A stretch of DNA of 64,000 nt from Phytopseudomonas daroniae (GTDB lineage: Bacteria; Pseudomonadota; Gammaproteobacteria; Pseudomonadales; Pseudomonadaceae): positions 1-64,000 of the forward strand of contig NZ_QJUI01000003.1 in the NCBI RefSeq assembly GCF_004327285.1, given 5' to 3'. Below the pieces are notes generated by a model. It was given only the letters and a program-made list of their open reading frames with translations. It had not been told where the DNA came from and made no database searches. The first letter of the stretch is position 1, and the number at the start of each line of letters is the position of its first letter. Positions 18,255 to 27,287 of this stretch are shown here, piece after piece. The translations under genes were made by a program, and so were the position numbers.

Positions 18255-19514
18255 ATGCTGGCCCCTGTTCAGTTGTTATCCGCCAGTCGCCAGAATCTCT
18301 GGCGTTTGACCCTGATTCGCTTCCTCGTGCTGGCGGCGCAGGCCGGTTCGGTTGGCCTCGCTTACAAGTCCGAGCTGTTGCCGCTGCCCTGGCTGCAACT
18401 GAGCATCACCCTTGGCGCCTCCCTGGTGCTGTGTCTGCTCACGGCGTTGCGTCTGCGTGGCCCCTGGCCGGTGACCGAAGCCGAGTACGCAATCCATCTC
18501 GGTTGCGACCTGATCATTCACAGCCTGCTGCTGTATTACTCGGGCGGCTCGACCAACCCCTTCGTCTCCTATTACCTGGTGCCGCTGACCATCGCCGCGG
18601 CGACGCTGCCGTGGCTGTTCACCATGATCCTCGCGGGGATGGCGCTGGCGTCCTACACGCTGCTGCTGGTGTGGTCGCACCCGCTGCAGCTGCCGGTCGG
18701 GCCGCGGGAAAGCCTCCTGGTTTACGGTATGTGGCTGAGCTTCGCCCTGGCGGCGGGGCTGATCACCTTCTTCGTCGCCAAGATGGCCGAGGAACTGCGT
18801 CAGCAGGAAAAACTGCGCGCCGAACGCCGCGAGGAGGGCATGCGCGATCAGCAACTGCTGGCCGTCGCCACCCAGGCTGCCGGCGCTGCCCATGAACTCG
18901 GAACGCCCCTGGCGACCATGAGCGTGCTGATCAAGGAACTGCGGCGCGAGCATCAGAACCCGCTGCTGCAAGAAGACCTGGCGCTGCTTCAGGAGCAGGT
19001 CAAACTGTGCAAGGAAACCCTCCAGCAACTGGTGCGCGCTGCCGAAGCGGATCGTCGTCAGGCCGTGGTGGAAATGTCCTCGGTGGTCTGGCTGGAAACC
19101 ACCCTGAATCGCTGGCACCTGATGCGCCCCGAGGCCAGCTATCGTTATGAATGTCTGGGTGTCGGCAAACCGCCGCAATTGATGCCGCCGGCGGATCTGA
19201 CCCAGGCGCTGCTCAACCTGCTCAACAACGCCGCCGATGCCTGTCCGGAGAACCTGGAGATTTGCCTGGATTGGGATCATCAGTGGGTGCGGCTGAGCAT
19301 ACGTGACTACGGTGCGGGTGTACCCTTGGCCATTGCCGAGCAACTGGGCCGGCCGTTCTTCACCACCAAAGGCAAGGGCAAGGGGTTCGGCCTCGGATTG
19401 TTCCTCAGCCAGGCCAGCGTGACCCGCGCCGGTGGTACGGTGAAGCTGTATAACCATGAAGAAGGCGGCACGCTCACCGAGCTCAAGTTGCCGCGAGCCT
19501 ATGCCAGGGCATAA
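18255..19514 (+). CDS. roxS: Redox-sensing histidine kinase RoxS (RegB/PrrB family)
   Basis: 419 aa from ATG 18255, which has GAGGA 6 nt upstream; earlier in-frame ATGs lack this. The N-terminal half has about six transmembrane segments, followed by the dimerisation/phosphoacceptor helix with AHELGTPLATMSVL (His about 213) and a catalytic domain (LLNLLNNAADA; GKGKGFGLGLFLSQAS). RegB-type kinases sense the quinone pool or respiratory state and phosphorylate RegA-type regulators. In Pseudomonas RoxSR controls cyanide-insensitive oxidase and respiratory genes. It is followed 10 nt later by roxR. Confidence 0.92.
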   Translation: MLAPVQLLSASRQNLWRLTLIRFLVLAAQAGSVGLAYKSELLPLPWLQLSITLGASLVLCLLTALRLRGPWPVTEAEYAIHLGCDLIIHSLLLYYSGGSTNPFVSYYLVPLTIAAATLPWLFTMILAGMALASYTLLLVWSHPLQLPVGPRESLLVYGMWLSFALAAGLITFFVAKMAEELRQQEKLRAERREEGMRDQQLLAVATQAAGAAHELGTPLATMSVLIKELRREHQNPLLQEDLALLQEQVKLCKETLQQLVRAAEADRRQAVVEMSSVVWLETTLNRWHLMRPEASYRYECLGVGKPPQLMPPADLTQALLNLLNNAADACPENLEICLDWDHQWVRLSIRDYGAGVPLAIAEQLGRPFFTTKGKGKGFGLGLFLSQASVTRAGGTVKLYNHEEGGTLTELKLPRAYARA

Positions 19515-19524
19515 GGAGTGATGT

Positions 19525-20085
19525 ATGAGTGACGAAGTGCTGCTGGAAAGTGAAGAACAACCCCATCTGCTGCTGGTCGATGACGATCCCACCTTTACCC
19601 GCGTGATGGCGCGGGCCATGAGCAGCCGCGGCCTGCGTGTGTCGACCGCCGCTTCTGCCGAGGAAGGCCTGGCCGTCGCCACCCAGGATCTGCCGGATTA
19701 CGCCGTGCTCGACCTGAAGATGGAAGGCGACTCCGGTCTGGTACTGCTGCCCAAGCTGCTGGAGCTGGATGCCGAAATGCGCGTGGTGATCCTTACCGGC
19801 TATTCGAGCATCGCCACCGCGGTGGAAGCCATCAAGCGCGGCGCCTGCAACTACCTGTGCAAACCGGCGGACGCCGACGACGTGCTCGCCGCGCTGCTCA
19901 CCCAGCATGCCGACCTCGACACCCTGGTGCCGGAAAACCCCATGTCGGTGGACCGTCTGCAGTGGGAACACATCCAGCGCGTGCTGGCCGAGCACGAAGG
20001 CAACATCTCGGCGACCGCCCGTGCCCTCGGCATGCATCGCCGTACCCTGCAGCGCAAATTGCAGAAGCGCCCGGTTCGTCGCTGA
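19525..20085 (+). CDS. roxR: Response regulator RoxR (RegA/PrrA family)
   Basis: 186 aa. The receiver domain occupies residues 12-125 with the acidic pocket LVDDDP and phosphoacceptor Asp63 (VLDLKM). A proline-containing linker leads to a Fis-type helix-turn-helix at about 145-180 (GNISATARALGMHRRTLQRK), the unusual compact output domain of RegA/PrrA/RoxR. It is cotranscribed with roxS. Its stop is 24 nt from the stop of the convergent LysR gene. Confidence 0.94.
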   Translation: MSDEVLLESEEQPHLLLVDDDPTFTRVMARAMSSRGLRVSTAASAEEGLAVATQDLPDYAVLDLKMEGDSGLVLLPKLLELDAEMRVVILTGYSSIATAVEAIKRGACNYLCKPADADDVLAALLTQHADLDTLVPENPMSVDRLQWEHIQRVLAEHEGNISATARALGMHRRTLQRKLQKRPVRR

Positions 20086-20109
20086 GAGTCCTGGAAGTTT
20101 GCCGTGCAC

Positions 20110-21045
20110 TCAGCTCGCTCGTGCGACCAGTTCCTTGCGGTACTGGCTGCTGAGCTGGCGGGCCAGCTGGATGAAGTTGTCTGTGGCCGGTGACTGATTG
20201 AAGCCCCGACTCGCCAAGGTGATTGGTGCGACGAGGCGGGGTTTGGCATCACGTATGCGGCGGTAGACGACGCTGTCCGTGTGCAAGCCCTTCATGGATG
20301 CCGGCACCACCGAGATACCGGCACCGGCGGCAACCAGGCTGACATTGGTCAGCATGCGTTCGATTTCGAAAGCGATCCTCGGCTCGAAGCCGGCATTGCG
20401 GCAGGCCTGCATCAGGTTGGCGTACATACCCGGCGCACCAGGCCGACGAACCAGGATGAAGGGTTCGTCGGACAGATCTTTCAACGAGACTGGCGTTTCA
20501 CTGCCCCCCTTCAGTTGAGGGTGGCCGGTCGGCAAGACCAATAACATTTCCTCATTGAGCAGCCGGTGGAACTGTACGCCCTGTGGACGAGCCACGGGCG
20601 CGCGGAGGATGCCGACATCGACCCGTTCGCTGGTGACCTGTTCGGTCAGCTCGCCGGCATTGCCTTCATGTAGCGTGATGTCCACGTTTGGATAATTTTT
20701 CCGGTATTCACGAATTATCCGTGGAATCAGAGGGTGCGATGCAGCTGAGCTTGTGAAACCGATGCTCAAGGTGCCCACGATGCCCTGAGCCGTACGGGCC
20801 GCCTTGGCGGCCGCCAGTTCCACGCGTTGCAGAATCTCCTTCGCTTCGCTCAGGAAGACCTGACCCCCCGTCGTGAGATCGACCCCTTTGGGATGACGCA
20901 CGAACAGCTCGAAGCCCAGTTCCTGTTCAAGCGCCCGAATCTGCTGGCTCAGCGGAGGCTGTTGCATATTCAGTCTGGCGGCGGCACGTGTGAAGTGCTT
21001 TTCCTCCGATACCATGACGAAGTAGCGAAGGTGACGGAGTTCCAT
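20110..21045 (-). CDS. LysR-family regulator (BenM/CatM-like)
   Basis: 311 aa. The N-terminal winged helix-turn-helix (MELRHLRYFVMVSEEKHFTR; LNMQQPPLSQQIRALEQELG) and a periplasmic-binding-protein-like effector domain are clear. The aligned pattern resembles the BenM/CatM subgroup, whose members sense aromatic or carboxylic acids. It is divergent from a DAACS-type symporter with a 137-nt intergenic region, so control of that transporter is the natural guess. The effector is unknown. Confidence 0.88.
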   Translation of the reverse strand: MELRHLRYFVMVSEEKHFTRAAARLNMQQPPLSQQIRALEQELGFELFVRHPKGVDLTTGGQVFLSEAKEILQRVELAAAKAARTAQGIVGTLSIGFTSSAASHPLIPRIIREYRKNYPNVDITLHEGNAGELTEQVTSERVDVGILRAPVARPQGVQFHRLLNEEMLLVLPTGHPQLKGGSETPVSLKDLSDEPFILVRRPGAPGMYANLMQACRNAGFEPRIAFEIERMLTNVSLVAAGAGISVVPASMKGLHTDSVVYRRIRDAKPRLVAPITLASRGFNQSPATDNFIQLARQLSSQYRKELVARAS

Positions 21046-21182
21046 TCAGAGTTCACCTCGGGCAGTTGATCGGGCCAGTGTGCGATGGCGACACACCATA
21101 TCGAATCAATTCGCGCTGGGATAGGATAGGGCAACATGCACGGTGCTCGAACCGTACGCGAATAATAAGAAACCAAGCTCCG

Positions 21183-22397
21183 ATGATTCTCCGTCTTGCC
21201 CGTTCCCGCTTAGCCCAACTCGTGATGGCCGTTTTATTTGGCGGCTTCCTGGGCGTCTGGCGGCCATCGCTGGCTACCCAGATGAAGCCACTCAGCGACC
21301 TGTTCATTGCCAGCGTGGGCCTGGTCACGCCTGTGGTCATATTCGTGCTGATCTGTTCGAGCGTCGCGCGCATGCGTGCTGATGGCACCACCCTGCGCCT
21401 TGGTTTCAAGGCGCTCGCCTATTGGCAACTGATGTCATTGCTGTCGTTGGCCTGTGGGTTGTCCGTGGCGTCTCTGTTGCAGCCGGGTGTGAGCACCATG
21501 GTCACCGCCGAGTTCTCCCCGGCAGGGATGGCGCCGATCGACATTCATTTCTTTGCGCAGATTCCGGCATTGCTGCTGGCCGCATTTGCCCAGAGCATCA
21601 TTCTCAAGGTTCTGCTCGCCGCGTTCCTGGCGGGCTTGTTGTTGGGGCGGGCCGGTGAGCGCGGGATGGCGTTGCGGCAGACACTCGATGCCGCGGTCGG
21701 CATGGTTTTCCGGATCATGCACGTTATTGTCTTCTTCGCTCCTCTGGCGGCGTTCGGCGCCATTGCCTTCGCCATCGGCAAGCATGGTGCAGGTGCGGCC
21801 ATTCCGCTGCTCAAGTTTGTCGCAGTGGCCTATGTCGCCTGTCTGCTGTTCATCGTGCTGGTCATGACACTGATGGTCAGGCTTGCAGGTGTAAGCCTTC
21901 TGCGCCTGATCGTCCATATCAGGGAGGAGTTGCTACTGGTGGCGTCAACGGGGTCATCCGTGGCGGCACTGCCCCGCTTGATCGACAAGCTGGAAGCGGC
22001 CGGTTGCGACAGTCAACTGGTGCGCCTGATCCTCACCGCGGGCTACAACTTCAACCTCAATGGTTCCAACCTGTATCTGGGCGTCGCCGTTCTGTTCCTC
22101 GCACAATTGGTGCACATTGACCTGAGCGCCCCGCAATTGCTCACGTTGCTGCTGGTCAGTATGTTCACCTCCATGGGCTCGACCAGCGTGGCCGGTTCGG
22201 CATTCATCACGCTGACCGCCACGCTGAGCGTGGTGCAGATAGTGCCACTGGAGGCAATCGGTATTCTCGTCGGGGTAGAGCGGCTGATGAAGTGTCGCTC
22301 GCTGACCAATGTGTTGGGCAACTGCGTCGCTTGCCTGGTGCTCGCCCGCTGGCAGGGCGCTCAGGATCGCGCGAGATTGATGCAGGTGCTGGGCTGA
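21183..22397 (+). CDS. Dicarboxylate/amino acid:cation symporter (DAACS), divergent member
   Basis: 404 aa from ATG 21183; the open frame extends upstream without a better start. It has about eight helices plus two re-entrant hairpins. The family landmarks are recognisable but altered: ASTGSSVAALPRLIDKLEAA at hairpin 1 (where DctA/GltP have a Ser-Ser-Glu-rich version), YNFNLNGSNLYLGVAVLFLA (NGS where DctA has DGT), SMGSTSVAGSAFITLTATL at hairpin 2, and VERLMKCRSLTNVLGN in helix 8. It is likely an inner-membrane organic-acid or amino-acid importer with changed specificity. It is divergent from the LysR regulator and may be its target. Confidence 0.85.
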   Translation: MILRLARSRLAQLVMAVLFGGFLGVWRPSLATQMKPLSDLFIASVGLVTPVVIFVLICSSVARMRADGTTLRLGFKALAYWQLMSLLSLACGLSVASLLQPGVSTMVTAEFSPAGMAPIDIHFFAQIPALLLAAFAQSIILKVLLAAFLAGLLLGRAGERGMALRQTLDAAVGMVFRIMHVIVFFAPLAAFGAIAFAIGKHGAGAAIPLLKFVAVAYVACLLFIVLVMTLMVRLAGVSLLRLIVHIREELLLVASTGSSVAALPRLIDKLEAAGCDSQLVRLILTAGYNFNLNGSNLYLGVAVLFLAQLVHIDLSAPQLLTLLLVSMFTSMGSTSVAGSAFITLTATLSVVQIVPLEAIGILVGVERLMKCRSLTNVLGNCVACLVLARWQGAQDRARLMQVLG

Positions 22398-22575
22398 GCC
22401 AGCGGTGCATTTGCCCGGAAGCAGGTGATGAATCGCGATGCAGTCGGTGGCGGCCTGCATGGCCCGTGCTTTGCTATCATTCCTGGCAACTTCATACTGT
22501 TTCTGCACTTTTCTGGCCGGGCACTCGACTACGTTCGATTCCCATTCGGTTATGTCTCTCGCTCCCGGGACTTCC

Positions 22576-23517
22576 ATGCTCGCTGTGCTTCAGCAAACCC
22601 TCGGCATCACTGCTCCGGTCTTTTCCATGCTGTTTCTCGGCGTGCTGCTCAAACGGCTGCGCTGGATCGACAATGCGTTCATCGATACCGCCTCGTCTCT
22701 GGTATTTCGCGGCACCATGCCGACCTTGCTGTTTCTCAGCATCATCGGCGCGGATCTCAATGCGGCGCTGCAGCCCACGTTGATCGGCTACTTCGTGTTC
22801 GCCACCCTGGTCAGCTTCGTCGCCGCCTGGGGCTGGGCCATCTGGCGCTGTCCGATGGCCGATCGCGGTATCTACACTCAGGGCGCCTTCCGCGGTAACA
22901 ACGGTATCGTCGGCCTGGCGCTGGCCACCAGCATGTATGGTGAATACGGGCTGTCGGTGGGCGCGGTGCTCGGTGGCGTGGTGATCCTCTGCTACAACGT
23001 GCTGTCGGCCATCGTTCTGGCGATCTACAGCCCGAACATGAAGTCCGATCCCTGGACACTGTGCAAAAGTATCTTCACCAACCCGCTGATCATCGGCGTG
23101 CTCTCCGCCATTCCGTTCGCCTATTGGCAGATTCCGCTACCACACTGGATGATGGTTTCCGGCGAATACTTCGCGCAGATGACCCTGCCGCTGGCGCTGA
23201 TCTGCATCGGCGGCACCCTGTCGCTGACCTCGTTGCGTGAAAGCAGCGGAACGGCGATTGGTTCGAGCATGATGAAAATGGTCTGGCTGCCGCTGTTCTC
23301 GACCTTGGGTGCCTGGGCGTTCGGCTTCCGCGGCGCGGATCTGGCGATCCTCTTCCTGTACTTCGCCAGCCCCACGGCCGCCGCCAGTTTCGTCATGGCC
23401 CGGGCGGTGAATGGCAACTATCAACTGGCGGCCGCGATCATCGTCATCACCACCCTGGCAGCGGTGGTTACCACCAACGTCGGGCTGTTGCTGCTGCAAT
23501 GGGCGCAGTGGATCTAG
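22576..23517 (+). CDS. AEC-family (auxin-efflux-carrier-like) permease
   Basis: 313 aa from ATG 22576 (GGGA 5 nt upstream). There are about ten hydrophobic helices. The family start (TLGITAPVFSMLFLGVLLKR), the central FRGNNGIVGLALATSMYGEY and the end (LLFLYFASPTAAASFVMARA-like pattern) fit bacterial AEC malate/malonate-type permeases. It follows the symporter gene by 178 nt on the same strand, so the pair may form a small carboxylate-transport locus. The substrate is unknown. Confidence 0.85.
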   Translation: MLAVLQQTLGITAPVFSMLFLGVLLKRLRWIDNAFIDTASSLVFRGTMPTLLFLSIIGADLNAALQPTLIGYFVFATLVSFVAAWGWAIWRCPMADRGIYTQGAFRGNNGIVGLALATSMYGEYGLSVGAVLGGVVILCYNVLSAIVLAIYSPNMKSDPWTLCKSIFTNPLIIGVLSAIPFAYWQIPLPHWMMVSGEYFAQMTLPLALICIGGTLSLTSLRESSGTAIGSSMMKMVWLPLFSTLGAWAFGFRGADLAILFLYFASPTAAASFVMARAVNGNYQLAAAIIVITTLAAVVTTNVGLLLLQWAQWI

Positions 23518-23571
23518 TAATCGCAGGGGCTCAGATAGTCGAAGAGGGCCGCTTTGTGGCGGAAGCAGACT

Positions 23572-23643
23572 GTCGGTGACCCGCGTTGAACCATGGATCA
23601 CGGCCTTCGGCCCCGGATTACGCCTGCGGCTAATCCAGGCTAC
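23572..23643 (-). repeat. 72-bp repeat, left copy bracketing the mag operon
   Basis: From GTCGGTGACCCGCGTTGAAC to CGGCTAATCCAGGCTAC. It is exactly the reverse complement of 34567-34638, and similarity continues beyond the perfect core on the left side. A related half-unit (GTAGGTTGGATTAGCGAAGC, 23663-23693) follows. This is a typical Pseudomonas dispersed intergenic repeat. Confidence 0.85.
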
Positions 23644-23790
23644 ATTCGTGCCATGGTTCCCTGTAGGTTGGATTAGCGAAGCGTAATCCGACATTTGGCC
23701 GGCACATCCGATACAAATTTCGACCGTCCGCTAACGCCTTCCATTGGTCGCTCGCCACTGTGACCCAGTACTGATTCGTAACTGCCACGA

Positions 23791-23819
23791 TTGTCAGTTC
23801 CGGGGTAACTCGCTAGCAT
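23791..23819 (+). promoter_or_regulatory. Candidate sigma70 promoter of the mag operon
   Basis: -35 TTGTCA (23791-23796), 17-bp spacer, -10 TAGCAT (23814-23819). It predicts a start near 23826 and a leader of about 150 nt before magA. Confidence 0.5.
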
Positions 23820-23954
23820 CCTCGGCTAGCGTGTAACTTCATATGACGCTGCCGAGGTAGCCTCGTCGGCATGTGATCGTCCATGAAGGCGCCTCGTCGC
23901 CTGCGATGAGCCTACGATGTGAAGTGCGGATGCCAGGCTGTCAGGCCTGAGCCA

Positions 23955-23967
23955 GCACAAGGAGTGC
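23955..23967 (+). promoter_or_regulatory. RsmA/CsrA-type hairpin over the magA ribosome-binding site
   Basis: GCAC, loop AAGGA, GTGC: the Shine-Dalgarno AAGGAG is presented in a hairpin loop and reads ACAAGGA, the core preferred by RsmA/CsrA. It precedes the GTG start at 23974 by 6-10 nt. In P. aeruginosa the mag operon is known to be under Gac/Rsm-linked control, which fits. Confidence 0.6.
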
Positions 23968-23973
23968 AGAGCA

Positions 23974-24831
23974 GTGGTTCGTCCCTTTCCGCGCCGCGGA
24001 ACGTTTCGGCTCGCCCAGGCCCGCGCCTGTCTGGCGCGTCGCGTGCTGCTTCTGTGCGTTTTCCTGATGCCTGCCATGACCTGGGCCGAACCTTCGGTTT
24101 CCCTGCAGGGCCCTAGCGGCGGCTGGCGTTATCACGGCCTCAATGATGGCGCCGATCAGCCCCGCGTCGCTTACCCGACTCCGCCTATCGATCGTGGCGC
24201 CCAGCGTGGGCGCAGCATGATCGAGGGCACCCTGCAGAACATTGGCCAACTGCGCCCGCCTCATCGGCTGGTGGTCAATGGCAATCCACTGCCGCTGTAC
24301 ACCGACGAGCAGGGCCGCTTCGCCCGGCCCTATGCCTTTGGCGCCGGCTCCAACAGCGTCGAGCTGGTCGCTGGCGAGGGGCAGTCGCTCAAACGCATTC
24401 AATTCTATGAAGCCAACGACCTGCGCACCCCGGCGCGCATGCGCATCGTGCTGGGCTGGGATGACCCCAAGGCCGAACTCGACCTGCACGTGGTCACCCC
24501 GGATGGTCAGCACGCCTTCTGGAGTCGGCCGGTGCTCACCAACGGCGGCGGTCTGGATGTCGACAGCGTCGACGGCCCAGGCCCGGAAATGTTCACCATG
24601 ACCGCGCCGCTGCAGGGCACCTATCTGATCTACGTGAATTACTGGGGCAACCTGGGCAGCGGTGGTTACAACTTCGAGGCTGGCAGCAACCAGAACGAAA
24701 TCATCACCGCGCAGATCAACCTGATCTTCAACGAGAACACCGTCAACGAGAAGCGCGAGACGTTCCTGGTGCCGCTACGCGCCATCGGCGAGCTGCTTTT
24801 CGTCAAATCTTTCAATTTTGCAGGCCGTTGA
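23974..24831 (+). CDS. magA: MagA-like DUF2135 (YfaP family) secreted protein
   Basis: 285 aa from GTG 23974 with AAGGAG upstream. There is a long basic N-terminus, then a hydrophobic export segment ending at TWAEPS (about residue 40). The C-terminal 130 residues form the DUF2135 domain (TPARMRIVLGWDDPKAELDL; LDLHVVTPDGQHAFW; YLIYVNYWGN). It is clearly paralogous to magF at the other end of the operon. Its last residues AGR and the TGA stop lie inside a MITE-like repeat (24821-24962), so the native C-terminus was probably altered slightly. Role in the MagD complex is inferred from operon membership. Confidence 0.88.
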   Translation: MVRPFPRRGTFRLAQARACLARRVLLLCVFLMPAMTWAEPSVSLQGPSGGWRYHGLNDGADQPRVAYPTPPIDRGAQRGRSMIEGTLQNIGQLRPPHRLVVNGNPLPLYTDEQGRFARPYAFGAGSNSVELVAGEGQSLKRIQFYEANDLRTPARMRIVLGWDDPKAELDLHVVTPDGQHAFWSRPVLTNGGGLDVDSVDGPGPEMFTMTAPLQGTYLIYVNYWGNLGSGGYNFEAGSNQNEIITAQINLIFNENTVNEKRETFLVPLRAIGELLFVKSFNFAGR

Positions 24832-24962
24832 AAAAAACGTGATCGAGGCAGCCAGCGCAAGGCAGAAACAGCCGAAAAAGCGGAGTGTACGAGTAGTACA
24901 TGAGCATTTTGAGGCTGTTTTTAACGCCGCGATGGCAACGCAGATAGTTTTTCAACAGCCTG
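24821..24962 (-). mobile_element. MITE-like element, copy A (magA/magB junction)
   Basis: 142 bp, bounded by CAGGCCGTTGAAAAA at the left and the inverted TTTTTCAACAGCCTG at the right. Its reverse complement matches copy B at 31814-31983 along most of its length (for example ACTATCTGCGTTGCCATCGC). It has no coding capacity. No clear target duplication is seen here. It supplies the magA stop codon. Confidence 0.8.
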
Positions 24963-24996
24963 ATATCCCGATGCTCGGATGAATAGGGACTTTTTT

Positions 24997-26640
24997 ATGA
25001 ACCGGATTATTGTCGCCCACTTGCAGCGCTTCTCCACACTGGCGTTGACCGTGCTGCTTGCCGCCTGCGGCCAGGACTCGCGCGAGCTGGGTGAGCGCAG
25101 CGCCCTGGGCCTGGATCTGCAGCGCCCCGACGCGTTGATCGAGAGCGCGTCGCTCAGCCGCCTGCCCAAGGATCTGCTGGCGGTGCCGCTGCTGCGCGAT
25201 ACCCTCACCGAAGACTTCGTCTTCTACTACGAACACAACGCCGACCGCCTCGGGCTGGTCGGCAGCCTGCGGCGGATCATCTACGAGCGCGACCTGAAAC
25301 TGCGTGACAACCTGCTCGACGAGTTGCTCGACCAGCCCGCCGACGTCGCCCTGTGGAAGGGCGCCGATGGCAAGCTCAAGCATTTCCTGATGGTCATGCA
25401 GCGTGGCGGCCTGGCCAAGGTACTGGAGCCGCTGGCCCATATCGCCCTGGACGACAGCCAGCTGCGCCAGGCAGGTGAGCTGCGGGTCGATGGCGGCAGC
25501 GTGCCGCTGTATCGCCTCAACTATCTGGGCGACCGTGCGTTGCTGCTGGCCAGCCATGGCGACAAGCTGCTGGTGCTGTCTTCGCCCGGCATGTTGCTCG
25601 GCGAGGACGACAGGCTTGGCCGCGAAGCCGTGGAATCGGTGGAGTCGTTGCTCGACGGCGACAACCCGTTTCCCAAACGCTTCGGCCTCAAGGCCCGCGG
25701 GCAGGAGCAGCAGCGTATTTCCCTCAGCGGCGAGTATGTCGCGCTCGGTTACCAGCGCTTCTTCCCGGCCTTCGCCGGGCTGCGTTTCGAGAAGGGCGAG
25801 GGTGGCTGGAGCAGTTTCCTGGCCCTGAACGAGGTCGACGACCAACCGCGTCTGGATTTCACGCCAATCTGGAAAGCCATGCCGATGGGTGCCAGCGCCT
25901 GTGTGGCGGTTCCTGTGGCGCCGGGCAGTGCCGAGCGCCTGCTGGCGCGTGTCGGCGCCAGCGAGGCGGTCAGCGAAGACCTGGAGAAACGCCTGGGTAG
26001 CACGGCCGGGCTTTGCTGGTACGCCGACTCGCGCCTGCATTCGCCGTTGCTGGTCACCCACCTCGACGAAGCCGTCACCCCGGAACTCGATCAGGCCATC
26101 GGCGGGCTGTTCGACGGCATGATCGGCGCGTTCGAAGCCAATGCGGAAAACGGCCGCTTCCCGGTCGAAAGCCAGAGCAGCGCCGATGGCCATACCTGGC
26201 GCCGCGAGGTGGGTTCCAACTTTGGTCAGTACCCGGCCGCGCAGAGCGCTGAGCCCGATGCTTTCGCTTCCCGCAGCTTCTTCCGCGTGAGCCTGGCGCG
26301 CCAGGGGCAGACGCTGCTGTTCTCCCTGGATGACAGGCTGGTGGACAAGGCCCTCGATACCCTCGGCAAGCGCTTCCCGCCACTCGCCGAAGTGCTGCCG
26401 GCCGATGGTCTGGTGCCCGGCTATCTGGCACCCGAAGGCCTGTCGCGCCTGCTCGAACAGGAAACCCTGGACAGCCTGCCGGCCAACTACGAGCCGGTAT
26501 TTCGCAACGCCGCCGACATTCATTTGCTGCCCAAGCTGCGAGCCATGGGCGGTTATGGCCAGTTCGCGCTGACGCTGCCGGCCAACACCGAAGCCACAGA
26601 CGATTGGCAGTGGGTTCCACTCGAATGGCGCGCGCTTTGA
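24997..26640 (+). CDS. magB: MagB-like DUF2138 lipoprotein
   Basis: 547 aa from ATG 24997 (AGGGA 8 nt upstream); an ATG six codons earlier (24979) lacks a good site. The signal peptide ends in the lipobox LLAAC (Cys about residue 24), so the protein should be a lipoprotein. The rest is the DUF2138 domain (family of E. coli YfaA), with no recognised catalytic motif. It is the second gene of the mag operon and overlaps magC. Its function in the operon is unknown; membrane anchoring of the MagD complex is a reasonable guess. Confidence 0.87.
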   Translation: MNRIIVAHLQRFSTLALTVLLAACGQDSRELGERSALGLDLQRPDALIESASLSRLPKDLLAVPLLRDTLTEDFVFYYEHNADRLGLVGSLRRIIYERDLKLRDNLLDELLDQPADVALWKGADGKLKHFLMVMQRGGLAKVLEPLAHIALDDSQLRQAGELRVDGGSVPLYRLNYLGDRALLLASHGDKLLVLSSPGMLLGEDDRLGREAVESVESLLDGDNPFPKRFGLKARGQEQQRISLSGEYVALGYQRFFPAFAGLRFEKGEGGWSSFLALNEVDDQPRLDFTPIWKAMPMGASACVAVPVAPGSAERLLARVGASEAVSEDLEKRLGSTAGLCWYADSRLHSPLLVTHLDEAVTPELDQAIGGLFDGMIGAFEANAENGRFPVESQSSADGHTWRREVGSNFGQYPAAQSAEPDAFASRSFFRVSLARQGQTLLFSLDDRLVDKALDTLGKRFPPLAEVLPADGLVPGYLAPEGLSRLLEQETLDSLPANYEPVFRNAADIHLLPKLRAMGGYGQFALTLPANTEATDDWQWVPLEWRAL

Positions 26641-27287
26641 TCATTTTCGCTCCCGGCCTGCGTCTCCTGCTCGCCGCTTCACTGATGGCGCTCAGCCTTG
26701 GCGTGCGCGCCGAGTCGGCGCCCGCGCTGAACCCCGAGCAGTCGCAGATATTCCGTGCCTGGTTCGTGCGTATCGCCCAGGAGCAGCTTCGCCAGGGCCC
26801 GAGCCCGCGCTGGCACCAGCAGGATTGTGTCGGCCTGGTGCGCTTCGCCGCCAACGAGGCGCTCAAGGTGCATGACGCCAAGTGGCTGCACGCCAATGGC
26901 CTGTCCAATCGCTACCTGCCGCCAGAGCTGGAGCTGGACGACGCCCAGCGTCGCCTGGCGCAGAACTGGCAGCAGGGCGGCGGCCAGGTCGGCCCTTACG
27001 TCAATGCGATCAAGCTGATCCAGTTCAACAGCCAGTTGCTCGGTCGCGATCTGAACCAGGCACGCCCCGGCGACCTGATGTTCTTCGATCAGGGCGACGA
27101 TCAGCACCTGATGATCTGGATGGGCCGCGACATCGTTTACCACACCGGTACCACCACTCCCACGGATAACGGCATGCGTGCCGTCAGCCTGCAACAACTC
27201 ATGACATGGAAGGACACCCGATGGATACCCGACGACGCCAACCCCAACTTTATCGGCATCTATCGGCTGAATTTCCTCGCGCGATGA
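26625..27287 (+). CDS. magC: MagC-like DUF1175 (YfaT family) protein, NlpC/P60-like motifs
   Basis: 220 aa from ATG 26625, overlapping the magB stop by 16 nt. A signal peptide (hydrophobic stretch about residues 8-28, ending VRAES) is followed by DUF1175. The segment [15 protein letters not shown] and, later, [15 protein letters not shown] look like the catalytic Cys and His blocks of NlpC/P60-type papain-fold enzymes, and [12 protein letters not shown] resembles the usual linker strand. If so it is a periplasmic cell-wall peptidase or amidase. That assignment is my inference from motif order; the DUF identification is more secure. It ends in an ATGA overlap with magD. Confidence 0.87.
   Translation: MARALIIFAPGLRLLLAASLMALSLGVRAESAPALNPEQSQIFRAWFVRIAQEQLRQGPSPRWHQQDCVGLVRFAANEALKVHDAKWLHANGLSNRYLPPELELDDAQRRLAQNWQQGGGQVGPYVNAIKLIQFNSQLLGRDLNQARPGDLMFFDQGDDQHLMIWMGRDIVYHTGTTTPTDNGMRAVSLQQLMTWKDTRWIPDDANPNFIGIYRLNFLAR

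Noticed and set aside
20086..20109. Terminator between roxR and the LysR gene
   Set aside because: The 24-nt gap contains no stem-loop; the two genes must terminate inside each other or by Rho.
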